Assembly (NCBI GenBank): GCA_001896885.1
Contig: MKRJ01000019.1
Span: forward strand, 62,001-126,000
Direction of reading: 5' to 3'
Origin: Rhizobiales bacterium 65-79
GTDB lineage: Bacteria; Pseudomonadota; Alphaproteobacteria; Rhizobiales; Rhizobiaceae
DNA: 64,000 bases
The position numbers and the translations under genes are program-made. Below, in pieces: positions 19,861 to 28,173 of this stretch. Each line of letters opens with the position of its first letter. Position 1 is the stretch's first letter. The notes below the pieces were generated by a model. It had not been told where the DNA came from. It saw only the letters and a program-made list of their open reading frames with translations, and searched no databases.

Positions 19861-20811
19861 TCACGACCCCAGCTTTTCCTTGAGCGCCGCCTTGGCGTCC
19901 TTGCCGTCGAAGGTGGTGACGCCGTCGAGCCAGCCATCGGCGGCGTCCGGATGCGCCTTCAGCCAGTCCGCGGCGACCTTGTGGGCGTCGCCGCCCTTGA
20001 GGATGCCGTCCATCATCTTGTTTTCCATGGAGAGGTCGAACTTGAGCTGCTTGATGAACTTGCCGACGTTCGGGCATTCGCCGAGATAGCCCGCGCGGAC
20101 ATTCGTGTGGACGGTGGCCGCGCCGAAACCGGAATCGCCCATGCCTTCCAGATAGGTGATCTTCATCTCGCCCATCACCGGATGCGGCGTCCAGCCGAGG
20201 AAGACGATCCAGTCTTTGTTGCGCATGGCTTTCTGGGCCTGCGACAGCATGCCTGCCTCCGAGGATTCGACCAGTTCGAAGCCCTTGAGATTGCTCTTCG
20301 GATCCTTGATCATGCCGAGCACGATGCGATTGCCGTCATTGCCGGGCTCGATACCGTATATCTTGGAATCGAACTTGTCCTTGAACTTGCCGATGTCGGT
20401 CAGCGTCTTGACGCCGCCTTCCGCCACATAGTCCGGCACGACGAGCCCGTAGCCGGCGCCGGTGAGGTTGGTCGAGATCGACTCGACCGACTTGTCCTTG
20501 AGGAAAGGCGCGATGTTCTCGTTCATCGACGGCATCCAGTTGCCGAGGAAGACGTCGATGTCCTTGTTCTTCAGCGACTGGTAGGTGACCGGTACGGAGA
20601 GCACCTGAGTATCCGGCTTGTAGCCGATGGCGTCTAGGATCACCGACGCCGTCGCCGTGGTGGCCTGGATGTCGGTCCAGCCGACATCGGCGAAGCGCAC
20701 GGCCTGGCAGGAGGCGGAGTCGCCGGCATAGGCGGCGCCGGTGGCCATGCCCGTCGAAAGGCCGGCGGCAAGCGCCAGCGCCGCGGCAAGTGATCTGGTA
20801 AGCGACATCAT
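19861..20811 (-). CDS. choX: Choline ABC transporter periplasmic binding protein
   Basis: A 316-residue OpuAC/ProX-type binding protein with a cleavable signal peptide (LAAALALAAGLSTG...AYA-GDS). Motifs shared with Sinorhizobium ChoX are VRFADVGWTDIQATTATA, SVPVTYQSLKNKDIDVFLGNWMP, KIYGIEPGNDGNR, VFLGWTPHP and ATVHTNVRAGYLGECPN. The conserved aromatic and acidic residues there form the quaternary-amine box. Two adjacent ATG codons (20811, 20808) could start it. Choline taken up would serve as carbon/nitrogen source or betaine precursor; no bet genes are in the window. Confidence 0.95.
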   Translation of the reverse strand: MMSLTRSLAAALALAAGLSTGMATGAAYAGDSASCQAVRFADVGWTDIQATTATASVILDAIGYKPDTQVLSVPVTYQSLKNKDIDVFLGNWMPSMNENIAPFLKDKSVESISTNLTGAGYGLVVPDYVAEGGVKTLTDIGKFKDKFDSKIYGIEPGNDGNRIVLGMIKDPKSNLKGFELVESSEAGMLSQAQKAMRNKDWIVFLGWTPHPVMGEMKITYLEGMGDSGFGAATVHTNVRAGYLGECPNVGKFIKQLKFDLSMENKMMDGILKGGDAHKVAADWLKAHPDAADGWLDGVTTFDGKDAKAALKEKLGS

Positions 20812-21104
20812 GCTCTCCCCATTGTGCGGGTCCGGTCCTGTTCTTCGGCGGCCGGACGGGTTTCCCTTTTGAACCAAACACCATTTTGCCGTGCTTTCAA
20901 GAAGATTGGCGACGATGCGGCGGCGTTCGCTGGCCGCTCCGCGACACGGCCGGATCGCCCGCCATGCGATGCCGGCGCATGGCATGCCCCCTGTTGTCCG
21001 GTGGCGGAAAACCACCTATCTGATGCTGCGGCCGCGCCCCGAGGGTTTGGACGCCGGCTGCCGGCGACGTCCCATGGGGGAGGTCCCGCACGGGAGATCG
21101 AAGC

Positions 21105-22226
21105 GTGGTCAATCCGATCGTCGAATTCGTGACGCGCATCTTCCAGTGGATCGGGCGCGCCATCGGCATGGCGATCGCCTGGCTGTGCTGGCCTTTCGTG
21201 CTCGCCGGCCGCTGGTATACGCGCCGCGGCTGGATCCTGCGTATCGTCGTCGGCCTCGCCATCCTCGTCCTCATCGGTCTCTATGCCAACTTCTTCTGGC
21301 AGACCCAGCGCTGGACGAATTTCGACCCCGACTACGCCGCCAAATACAGTCTGAAGGACCGCCAGCTTTCCGCCGGCGAGCCGGCTCCGGCCCAGGCCAC
21401 TGCCGGGCAGAAGACATGCGCGCGCTCGGCCATCGCCGATGTCACCGCCGACCTCGTCGATTTCAACGTCAACCAGAACCAGTGGATCTCCTCCATGATC
21501 CTCTACAAGCTCGGCTTCTTCGGGCTGGACTGGGACAGCACGCCCTTCTTCGACAACAAGGCCTCCTTCCAGCGCGGCATCAACCAGGCGGCACGCCGCA
21601 CGTCGGTCGAACTGGTGGACACGCTTGGCCGGGTGCGCGGCACCTCGCAGGTCGATTCCGACCTCCAGGATGCGCGCGGCGCGCTGCAGTTCGACGAATA
21701 TACCTGGTATCTCGGCTGGAACCCGCCCGGCCCGAAGACGCCGACGCCGAGCTACTATCGGACCGCGATCAAGAAACTGCGCGCCTTCAACAGCCGGCTG
21801 GCGGCATGCCAGGCGACCTTCGACGCGCGCGCCGACAACCTCATCCAGTTCATCGACCGCATCGCCAACGATATCGGCTCGACCTCGGCGATCCTGAAGG
21901 ACCGCGCCGAGAACCACAACAATGGCTGGTTCGACACCCGCGCCGACGACCGCTTCTGGTTCGCCTACGGCCAACTCTACGGCTATTACGGCATGCTGAC
22001 CGCCGCCGAGGCCGATTTCGACGACGTCATCAAGGAAAAGAAGCTGACCACGCTTTGGGACGACATGGAGGGGCAGCTTCGTTCGGCGCTTCGCATCCAG
22101 CCCTTCATCGTCGCCAATGGCCGCGAGGATGGGTGGATCGTTCCGAGCCACCTGACGACGATGGGCTTCTATATCCTGCGCGTGCGCTCCAACCTCGTCG
22201 ACATCAAGGCCGTGCTGCAGCAGTAG
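21105..22226 (+). CDS. DUF2333 family membrane protein
   Basis: A 373-residue protein with one N-terminal membrane helix (about residues 45-65, ILRIVVGLAILVLIGLYANFF) and a large periplasmic domain rich in WF and DD motifs (FFDNKASFQRGINQAARRTSVELVD, NNGWFDTRADDRFWFAYGQLYGYYG). This is the DUF2333 family of proteobacteria, whose function is unknown. The start is GTG with GGGAGA 7 bases upstream. It converges on the coiled-coil gene across a strong terminator. Confidence 0.85.
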   Translation: MVNPIVEFVTRIFQWIGRAIGMAIAWLCWPFVLAGRWYTRRGWILRIVVGLAILVLIGLYANFFWQTQRWTNFDPDYAAKYSLKDRQLSAGEPAPAQATAGQKTCARSAIADVTADLVDFNVNQNQWISSMILYKLGFFGLDWDSTPFFDNKASFQRGINQAARRTSVELVDTLGRVRGTSQVDSDLQDARGALQFDEYTWYLGWNPPGPKTPTPSYYRTAIKKLRAFNSRLAACQATFDARADNLIQFIDRIANDIGSTSAILKDRAENHNNGWFDTRADDRFWFAYGQLYGYYGMLTAAEADFDDVIKEKKLTTLWDDMEGQLRSALRIQPFIVANGREDGWIVPSHLTTMGFYILRVRSNLVDIKAVLQQ

Positions 22227-22243
22227 GGCTGGCCAACGCCATC

Positions 22244-22278
22244 GACGTCATCCTCGGGATAAGCCCGAGGATGACGTC
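22244..22278. terminator. Bidirectional terminator-like hairpin between convergent genes
   Basis: A perfect 15-bp inverted repeat (GACGTCATCCTCGGG / CCCGAGGATGACGTC) with loop ATAAG lies in the 55 bp between the convergent DUF2333 and coiled-coil genes. The GTCATCCTCGGG...CCCGAGGATGAC unit is a widely dispersed alphaproteobacterial intergenic repeat. Confidence 0.8.
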
Positions 22279-22281
22279 GGT

Positions 22282-23559
22282 CTATTGCCGCCGCGCCGCC
22301 GCTTCCCTCAGGGCGCGAACGCGTTCGGCAAGGCTGGGCGGTCCGCCCGGAAGCGCCGCCTCCGGCGCCGCGAGCGCCTTGTCGATCGGGGAATCGGGAC
22401 CTTCGATCAGCGCGGTCAGCGCGACCATCTCGGCGGCCAGGTTGCCGATCTGCTCGCGCAGCGCCATCTCGCCCGGCCGCGGCGCGGCGGCCGGCGCGGG
22501 CTCCGGCGCGGAAAGCGAGGCGGTGCGCAGCCGCCTGTTCTCGCGGGTGAGCGTGGTGAGCCGCTCCTCCAGCCGCTTCCGCTCCGCCGCCAGCCGCGCC
22601 AATGCTTCCTGCCGCTCGGGCAAGGCGGCCGTGGCGGCCGGTACTTCGCCGTTCTCCGGCGAAAGCGCGGAGCGCCCGGCGGCGGCTTCGCCGATATTTC
22701 CCGTCTCCGGTACCGGCGCTGTCTCCGCCGTGTCGGCCGGCTTGTCCGAATTCTCCCGCAAACGGGCAAGCTCGCGTTCGCGCCGCTCCAGCGCCTCCTC
22801 GCGGTCGGCGACGGTAGCGAGCGCCCTTTCCAGGCGGCGCTCCAATTCGTTCGCACGGGCCCGTTCGGCCTTCAGCGCCTCGCGTCCGGATTTATTGTCG
22901 ATCCCGGTCTGGCGGAGCTTCTCTTCGCTTTCGCGGCGCTGCTCCCGAAGCCTGGTCAGATCGCCCTTCAGCTTGGCGATCTCGGTCTCGCGGGCGACAA
23001 GCTCGATCTGCCGGTTGCTGACTTCCAGGTTGGCGTCGGTCGCGGCCATGTCGAGCCGGCTGATCTCGGCGTCCTTGCCTTCCACCTGCGCGGTGATCTC
23101 GTCCAGCTTCCTGGAAATGGTTTCGAGCTGGTCGCTGCTTGCCTTGAGCGCGGCTTCCAGCTCGGCGTTCTTGGTCCCGAGCGCGCCACCCTCTTCCAGC
23201 AGGCGGTCGCGTTCCTCCGTCGTCTGCTGGAGCTGCTGGCGGCCGCGCTCGATCTCGACCATCTGGCTTGCGACGCGGTCCTTGAGTTCCTTGACTTTCA
23301 TCTCGAGCCGCCGGGTCGCCATGGCGAATTCGGCCCGCAGCGCGTCCTTCTCGGCCTGGATCTCGTTCATCGTCAGCGGAAGGGTCGCCTGGATGCGCCG
23401 TTCGGTCAGCCGCGTCGCGCGGCGCCAGAACGACGGCGCCACCAGGAGCGCGAGCAGCAGCGCCGATAGGAAGCCGAAGCCGAAGAAAAGAAGGGACTGG
23501 ATCACCGGAACTCGCTTGAACGATGCGCCGGAACCTTCCGGCGCATCGTCTTTTGCCAC
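22282..23559 (-). CDS. Membrane-anchored coiled-coil protein of unknown function
   Basis: A 425-residue protein with one membrane helix (IQSLLFFGFGFLSALLLALLVAP, residues 20-42), then about 300 residues of heptad-rich coiled coil (KELKDRVASQMVEIERGRQQLQQ onward) and an Ala/Pro-rich C-terminus. It resembles conserved rhizobial proteins without a known role; a structural or division-site scaffold is conceivable. The GTG start at 23559 has a poor ribosome binding site, and a 12-bp perfect hairpin (23520-23549) lies in the first codons. The GTG at 23505, just before the membrane helix, is an equally good start. Confidence 0.65.
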   Translation of the reverse strand: MAKDDAPEGSGASFKRVPVIQSLLFFGFGFLSALLLALLVAPSFWRRATRLTERRIQATLPLTMNEIQAEKDALRAEFAMATRRLEMKVKELKDRVASQMVEIERGRQQLQQTTEERDRLLEEGGALGTKNAELEAALKASSDQLETISRKLDEITAQVEGKDAEISRLDMAATDANLEVSNRQIELVARETEIAKLKGDLTRLREQRRESEEKLRQTGIDNKSGREALKAERARANELERRLERALATVADREEALERRERELARLRENSDKPADTAETAPVPETGNIGEAAAGRSALSPENGEVPAATAALPERQEALARLAAERKRLEERLTTLTRENRRLRTASLSAPEPAPAAAPRPGEMALREQIGNLAAEMVALTALIEGPDSPIDKALAAPEAALPGGPPSLAERVRALREAAARRQ

Positions 23560-23618
23560 AGAGGCGGGTGTTCAGGCCAGCGGCGATCCGGGGCCGGCCG
23601 AAGCGGGCCTTTCCGCGA

Positions 23619-24203
23619 TCAGAACGGATTCCAGGTCGGCCGCTCGGTCAGCTTGAGATAGCCCAGATTGACCCCGAGGCGGGCGCCGACGCCGGTCCGT
23701 ACCGGCACCAGCAATACGTCGTCATGCTTCAGTACATTGAAGCCGAGGCCGGCGACGACATAGGCGGAACCGGCGACGCCCGCGTAGCGCCGGTAGAGGC
23801 TGTCGACGCTGTTGAGATTATAGACCAGCACCATCAGCCGCGAGCCTTCGGCGCCGAAATCCCAGCCGATAGACGGCCCCTGCCAGAACACCTTATGATC
23901 GCCGGCGTTCTTGGTGTAGAGCGTGCCTTCGCCGTAGGTCAGGCCGCCGATGATGGCGCCCGATCCCTGCTCTCCCAACACGTAGCCGTTGGGAAGACCA
24001 TAGGTGGAGAAGATTTTTTCGACGACGGACGCCAGGCCGCCGGATGTCGATCCGAAGAACTGGTTGCCGGAATCGATGATTTCCTGGGCGGTATAGCCCG
24101 ACTCCGCCCGCGCGCCGGGAGCGGCGATGGCGATTACGGCGAGGCATGCGGCGAAAGCGGCGACGAAACGGATGCCGATCCGCTTCAGCGAGATGAATTT
24201 CAT
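23619..24203 (-). CDS. DUF1134 family secreted protein
   Basis: A 194-residue protein with a signal peptide (FVAAFAACLAVIAIAAPGARA) and the DUF1134 domain (YVLGEQGSGAIIGGLTYGEGTLYTKNAGDHKVFWQGPSIGWDFG). The fold is related to the YSC84/SYLF lipid-binding type, and members are periplasmic proteins of unknown function, common in Hyphomicrobiales. The start is set at MKFISLK, where the signal peptide begins. Confidence 0.87.
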   Translation of the reverse strand: MKFISLKRIGIRFVAAFAACLAVIAIAAPGARAESGYTAQEIIDSGNQFFGSTSGGLASVVEKIFSTYGLPNGYVLGEQGSGAIIGGLTYGEGTLYTKNAGDHKVFWQGPSIGWDFGAEGSRLMVLVYNLNSVDSLYRRYAGVAGSAYVVAGLGFNVLKHDDVLLVPVRTGVGARLGVNLGYLKLTERPTWNPF

Positions 24204-24502
24204 GGTTTCGGTCTCCCTACGGGAGCCCATTCGCCGACGCCTTGCTCCCGGGCGGCCTTAAGCGGCCACTTCTCAGGAAACACCCAAACTAGCCCGTAAT
24301 CCTTTTTCAACTATTAAGCTCGCACATGAAGCGAGCGGCGAAATCGGCCGCCGGGGGTCGAAAAACAGAAAAATCAGCGCCGGACAGAAGGAATGCGGTT
24401 TGCCGCGCCAGAGGCGATAATCAGCGGGGCTCCGGTGATTCGCTTCGCGCGCCGTTTGGGGGGCACACTGGCCGGCGTTTTGACAGGAAGGCAGGACGAT
24501 AA

Positions 24503-25132
24503 ATGGCGGACATATTCACTCTGACGGCACCCGAACTGGCGGCGCTTTTGTGCAGCCGCGTCTGCCACGACATCATTTCCCCCGTCGGCGCCATCAACAA
24601 CGGTCTCGAACTCCTCGACGAGGGCGGCGCCGACGAAGATGCGATGAACCTGATCCGTATCTCCGCGCGCAACGCCTCGGCCAGGCTGCAATTCGCCCGC
24701 ATCGCCTTCGGCGCCGCCGGCTCGGCGGGCATGCAGATCGACACGGGCGATGCCGAGACCGTCGCCACCGCCTTCATGAAGAACGAGAAGCCGGAATTCA
24801 CCTGGACGGGCCCGCGCGCCTATCTGCCGAAGAACAAGGTCAAGCTCCTCCTCAACCTCATCCTGATCGCCAACGCCGCGATCCCGCGCGGCGGCAGGCT
24901 TGCGGTGACGCTGGAGACTCCGGAGACGGAGCCGAAATTCACGCTCGTCGCCAGCGGCCCGATGGTGCGCGTGCCGCCGAAATTCCTGGAGATGCATTCC
25001 GGCCAGAAGCCGGAAGAGGCGATCGACGCCCACGCGGTCCAGCCCTACTACACCCTCCTCCTCGCCCGCGAGACCGGCATGTCGATCGAGATCCGCGCTT
25101 CAGCCGAGGAAATCAGGCTGACGGTCAAATAG
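24503..25132 (+). CDS. chpT: Histidine phosphotransferase of the CckA-CtrA phosphorelay
   Basis: A 209-residue cytoplasmic protein with a dimerisation helix pair carrying the phospho-acceptor His22 in CSRVCHDIISPVGAINNGLELL, followed by a degenerate, ATPase-like C-terminal domain, as in Caulobacter ChpT. It passes phosphate from the hybrid kinase CckA to CtrA and CpdR. Its position about 0.8 kb from ctrA matches Hyphomicrobiales gene order. A GATTC methylation site lies in its upstream region at 24437-24441. Confidence 0.93.
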   Translation: MADIFTLTAPELAALLCSRVCHDIISPVGAINNGLELLDEGGADEDAMNLIRISARNASARLQFARIAFGAAGSAGMQIDTGDAETVATAFMKNEKPEFTWTGPRAYLPKNKVKLLLNLILIANAAIPRGGRLAVTLETPETEPKFTLVASGPMVRVPPKFLEMHSGQKPEEAIDAHAVQPYYTLLLARETGMSIEIRASAEEIRLTVK

Positions 25133-25468
25133 CGCCAGAAACCCGAAATATGCTTCCGAACCTTCGCGGAAGCGAAAATGCTGCGCGGCAGGATCCACCT
25201 GTTTGGGCCGGATACGCTGGTGAACATGATGTTGGCCGCAGCCTGAATGTCGAAATGCGTGCAGTGAAAGCCGCGTAGAGAGTTTCAGTTCGCGCCAGAT
25301 GAAGGTTATGGCGGGACGGCAGGCCGCCTTGCATGATGATTGGGAAACCTTCCCTTGGCTAAAATTTAACCGCTTTCGTTCCCTGCTTTCTTAACCGTTT
25401 CCATTTAGGTTAAGCCGTTGCCGGCCGTTCGGTCTCGATACGCGGCCGCGCCATTCAGGGGATGGAAG
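25133..25468. other. Regulatory intergenic region with CtrA-like half-sites
   Basis: 336 bp with no gene. Near the downstream end are three TTAACC-type half-sites: TTAACC at 25366-25371, TTAACC at 25391-25396, and the inverted GGTTAA at 25408-25413, all within 105 bp of the receiver gene start. No full TTAA-N7-TTAA site is present. The rest shows no recognisable element. Confidence 0.55.
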
Positions 25469-25837
25469 ATGAAGCGGTGCATGATCGTCGACGATTCGAG
25501 CGTCGTAAGGAAAGTCGCGAAACGCATATTGACGAGCAACGATCTCCTGGTCGTCGAGGCGGCGAGCGCCATGGAGGCGCTGAGCCTGTGCGCCACGGAT
25601 ATGCCGGACCTGATCGTCGTCGACACCACCCTGCCCGACATGACCGCGGCCGACTTCACCCGGGAAGTGCTTTCCTATGACGCCGAGGTCAAGCCGCGCG
25701 TCGTCATCTGCATCGCCGAGATCGATGTCGGCGCCATCATGCGGGCCAAGCGCGCCGGCGCCTCAGGTTACCTCCTGAAGCCCTTCAACCGGCCACAATT
25801 GCTGGAGCGTTTCCGCGAATTCCAGATGGCGGCCTGA
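25469..25837 (+). CDS. Single-domain response regulator
   Basis: A 122-residue lone receiver domain: acidic pair D8/D9, phospho-acceptor D52 in LIVVDTTLPDM, and conserved Lys in YLLKPF. With no output domain it must act by protein contact, as DivK and CpdR do. The sequence does not look like either, so no gene name is given. Placement between chpT and ctrA, with CtrA-like half-sites in front, suggests a part in the same cell-cycle relay. The start is the ATG of MKRCMIVDD, with GGAAG upstream. Confidence 0.85.
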   Translation: MKRCMIVDDSSVVRKVAKRILTSNDLLVVEAASAMEALSLCATDMPDLIVVDTTLPDMTAADFTREVLSYDAEVKPRVVICIAEIDVGAIMRAKRAGASGYLLKPFNRPQLLERFREFQMAA

Positions 25838-25844
25838 GAACGGC

Positions 25845-25938
25845 GACAGGCAATTGGCAGTCGGGAATAAAGACTGCCGCCGCGACCCGTGCGGCGTGAT
25901 CCCCGAATACCGATTGCCTGCTGCCGATTGCCTGTTCT
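25845..25938. repeat. Heptameric GGCAAT/GGCAGT inverted repeat, copy 1
   Basis: Between the convergent receiver gene and ctrA, CGACAGGCAATTGGCAGTCG and the right arm GATTGCCTGCTGCCGATTGC face each other. The units follow one another at about 7-bp steps (GATTGCC-TGCTGCC-GATTGCC), and the arms can fold into a long imperfect hairpin. Confidence 0.6.
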
Positions 25939-26632
25939 AGGCGCTTTCGCGGATTTCTTCGGGTTCGCGCAGCACATAGCCACGGCCCCACACCGTCTCG
26001 ATGTAATTCTGGCCGCCGGACGCGGCGTCGAGCTTCTTGCGAAGCTTGCAGATGAAGACGTCGATGATCTTCAGTTCCGGCTCGTCCATGCCGCCGTAGA
26101 GATGGTTGAGGAACATCTCCTTGGTCAGCGTCGTGCCCTTGCGCAGCGAGAGCAGCTCCAGCATCTGGTATTCCTTGCCGGTGAGATGCACCCGCTGGCC
26201 GCCGACCTCGACGGTCTTGGCGTCCAGGTTGACGATCAGGTCGCCTGTCGTGATGACCGACTGCGCGTGGCCCTTCGAGCGCCGCACGATGGCGTGGATG
26301 CGCGCGACGAGTTCGTCCTTGTGGAATGGCTTGGTCATGTAATCGTCGGCACCGAAGCCGAGGCCGCGGACCTTGTCCTCGATGCCGGCCATGCCGGAGA
26401 GGATCAGGATCGGCGTCTTCACTTTCGACAGACGCAAGGTCCTCAATACCTCGTAGCCCGACATGTCGGGCAGGTTGAGGTCGAGAAGGATGATGTCGTA
26501 GTCGTAGAGCTTGCCGAGGTCGACCCCCTCTTCCCCGAGATCCGTCGTATAGACGTTGAAACTCTCCGATTTGAGCATCAACTCGATGCTCTGTGCTGTC
26601 GCACTGTCGTCTTCAATCAGCAGAACGCGCAT
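25937..26632 (-). CDS. ctrA: Cell-cycle master response regulator CtrA
   Basis: A 231-residue OmpR-type regulator. The receiver has D8/D9 and phospho-acceptor D51 ([12 protein letters not shown]); the winged-helix output domain starts about residue 130 ([53 protein letters not shown]). The near-identity to alphaproteobacterial CtrA leaves no doubt about the family. It controls replication, division, DNA methylation and motility genes. The C-terminus is EEIRESA, ending in a single Ala. The long upstream region holds five GANTC sites and a CtrA half-site, pointing to CcrM- and self-dependent control. Confidence 0.98.
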   Translation of the reverse strand: MRVLLIEDDSATAQSIELMLKSESFNVYTTDLGEEGVDLGKLYDYDIILLDLNLPDMSGYEVLRTLRLSKVKTPILILSGMAGIEDKVRGLGFGADDYMTKPFHKDELVARIHAIVRRSKGHAQSVITTGDLIVNLDAKTVEVGGQRVHLTGKEYQMLELLSLRKGTTLTKEMFLNHLYGGMDEPELKIIDVFICKLRKKLDAASGGQNYIETVWGRGYVLREPEEIRESA

Positions 26633-27108
26633 TTAGGTCCCCTTTTCTGCCGCCAGCCCGGTTCGCCCAACCCCGGCCGGGCGCGCCCGATCCTGAACCG
26701 CAGCAGTCAACACGTGAATCGCAGGCTGCCACCGAATGGTTAACAAAATATAATTCCACTTGGCAAGCGGTAACGATCTGTCCAGCACTCCTAGGCACCT
26801 TTTTGAATCCTTTGCGGAATCGTAGTGGAAAACACCCTGAAATGAACTTCAACAAACCACGCTAAGTGATTCAACTGACTCGACTTGTGGGGATTTGTCG
26901 GCCCATTGCGGATTTTTACCGGCCCTTAAGTCCTGCCCCGTATGATTAACAATGCCCGTAAACGAATGGTTACCGTCGGCGCAAAAGCTTAGGAATTTGT
27001 TTCCGGGCAGGAATGGCCGTCGGCGATCTTTCCAGGCGGGCCATGGTTGTGAGGGGCATGACCGAGGGCCGCGGGGGGCCAAGGCGTTCGCGTTCGGGAG
27101 TATATGGA
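26633..27108. promoter_or_regulatory. ctrA / fliJ divergent control region
   Basis: 476 AT-enriched bp between divergent ctrA and fliJ. GANTC (CcrM) sites are at 26716-26720, 26805-26809, 26817-26821, 26868-26872 and 26877-26881. A CtrA 8-mer half-site ATGGTTAA is at 26736-26743 and a near match ATGGTTAC stands near the fliJ side (about 26967). TTAACAATG occurs around 26946. No small gene is evident. Confidence 0.75.
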
Positions 27109-27480
27109 ATGAAATCACGTGAGAACCTCGTTCGGCTGAAGCAGTTTCAGGTGAACGAGAAGCGCCGGCAGCTCCTGCAGCTCGATATGATGATCGCCGA
27201 GTTCGAGCGAATGGCCAACGAGCTCGACGTGCAGATCGCGGCCGAGGAGAAGAAGGCCGGGATCAGCGACGTGAATCACTTCGCCTATCCTACCTTCGCG
27301 AAGGCTGCCCGCCAGCGCCGCGACAACCTCCTGAACTCGCAGGCGGATCTCGCCCAGCAGCGCGAGATCGCGGAAACGGCGCTTGCCGAGGCCGAACTCG
27401 AGCTTTCCAAGGCCGAGATGCTGGAAACGCGCGATGCGAAGGCGCGCGACGGCGACGGCGGCCGCGCGATGACCGGCTGA
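27109..27480 (+). CDS. fliJ: Flagellar export protein FliJ-like
   Basis: A 123-residue, almost entirely helical protein: two long amphipathic coiled-coil helices (LVRLKQFQVNEKRRQLLQLDMMIAEF and KAARQRRDNLLNSQADLAQQREIAETALAEAELELSKAE), the shape of FliJ, the chaperone and stalk of the flagellar type III export ATPase. FliJ proteins diverge strongly, so the call rests on length, coiled coil and the Hyphomicrobiales habit of placing fliJ beside ctrA. The start is the ATG of MKSRENL, with GGGAG upstream. No other flagellar gene is in the window. Confidence 0.82.
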   Translation: MKSRENLVRLKQFQVNEKRRQLLQLDMMIAEFERMANELDVQIAAEEKKAGISDVNHFAYPTFAKAARQRRDNLLNSQADLAQQREIAETALAEAELELSKAEMLETRDAKARDGDGGRAMTG

Positions 27481-27497
27481 AGATAAGCGGCGGCCGG

Positions 27498-27632
27498 CGC
27501 TGATCGGCAATAGGCAGGTCGGCAGTCGGCAATCGAAATAGCGCAATACGAGACGGCCAAAAACATGTCCGCCCGCTGACGCGCGGCGGATTTGTTTATT
27601 CGACTGCCGACTGCCTATTGCCGACTGCCGAT
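27498..27632. repeat. Heptameric GGCAAT/GGCAGT inverted repeat, copy 2
   Basis: In the gap between convergent fliJ and sciP, a left arm (GATCGGCAATAGGCAGGTCG and on) faces a right arm made of 7-bp units CGACTGC-CGACTGC-CTATTGC-CGACTGC. The arms are imperfect reverse complements across a spacer of about 65 bp. They are related to the copy at 25845-25938. Confidence 0.7.
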
Positions 27633-27639
27633 TTGTACC

Positions 27640-27915
27640 TCAGTGCCTGTATTGCTGAATCCGTGTCGTCCGGAGCCCCGCCAGCCCGTATTCGTCGATC
27701 GAGGCCTGCCAGGAGAGGAATTCCTCGGTCGTCAGCTTGTAACGCTGGCAGGCTTCCTCGAGACTGAGCAGGCCGCCACGCACCGCGGCCACGACCTCCG
27801 CCTTGCGCCGGATCACCCAGCGGCGGGTGTTGGATGGCGGCAAGTCCGCTATGGTAAGCGGGCTGCCGTCGGGGCCTATGACGTATTTGACGCGCGGCCT
27901 AACGAGATCGGTCAT
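27640..27915 (-). CDS. sciP: CtrA inhibitory protein SciP (DUF1153)
   Basis: A 91-residue helix-turn-helix protein, nearly the length of Caulobacter SciP (93). It carries the diagnostic VIGPDGSPLTIADLPP, TRRWVIRRKAEVVAAVRGG, LSLEEACQRYKLTTEEFLSWQ and GLAGLRTTRIQ motifs. SciP binds CtrA and DNA in G1 and blocks CtrA-activated transcription. A TTAACG half-site lies about 40 bp upstream (27958-27963). With chpT and ctrA it completes three parts of the CtrA circuit within 3.5 kb. Confidence 0.95.
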   Translation of the reverse strand: MTDLVRPRVKYVIGPDGSPLTIADLPPSNTRRWVIRRKAEVVAAVRGGLLSLEEACQRYKLTTEEFLSWQASIDEYGLAGLRTTRIQQYRH

Positions 27916-28173
27916 CCGTACTCTCTACAAAAATCAAAGAACCAATCGTCGGTCACCTTAACGCCACAGCTTTAAAAATTGCCTAAATAAAAGGTAATGC
28001 AACGGTAAGCTTGGTGAATCGGACGTTAGCCAATGCGGATCTATTTTACGCTTCTCCCGCCTTTCCCGTGGCCGCCCCGGATGGCCGATCCGTCATATGG
28101 CGCGGCCGCGGCGCTTGACCTATATTCGCGGGATTGGCATCAGAGCCCGTGAACGCCTTGGAATGTACCTGAC

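Noticed and set aside
27498-27632. CRISPR-like array from regularly spaced repeats
   Set aside because: Units are 7 bp without unique spacers and are arranged as an inverted repeat; no cas genes are near.
24437-28015. Full CtrA sites TTAA-N7-TTAA in the cell-cycle block
   Set aside because: Only half-sites (TTAACC, ATGGTTAA, TTAACG) were found; no pair has the 7-bp spacing, so only half-site evidence is claimed.
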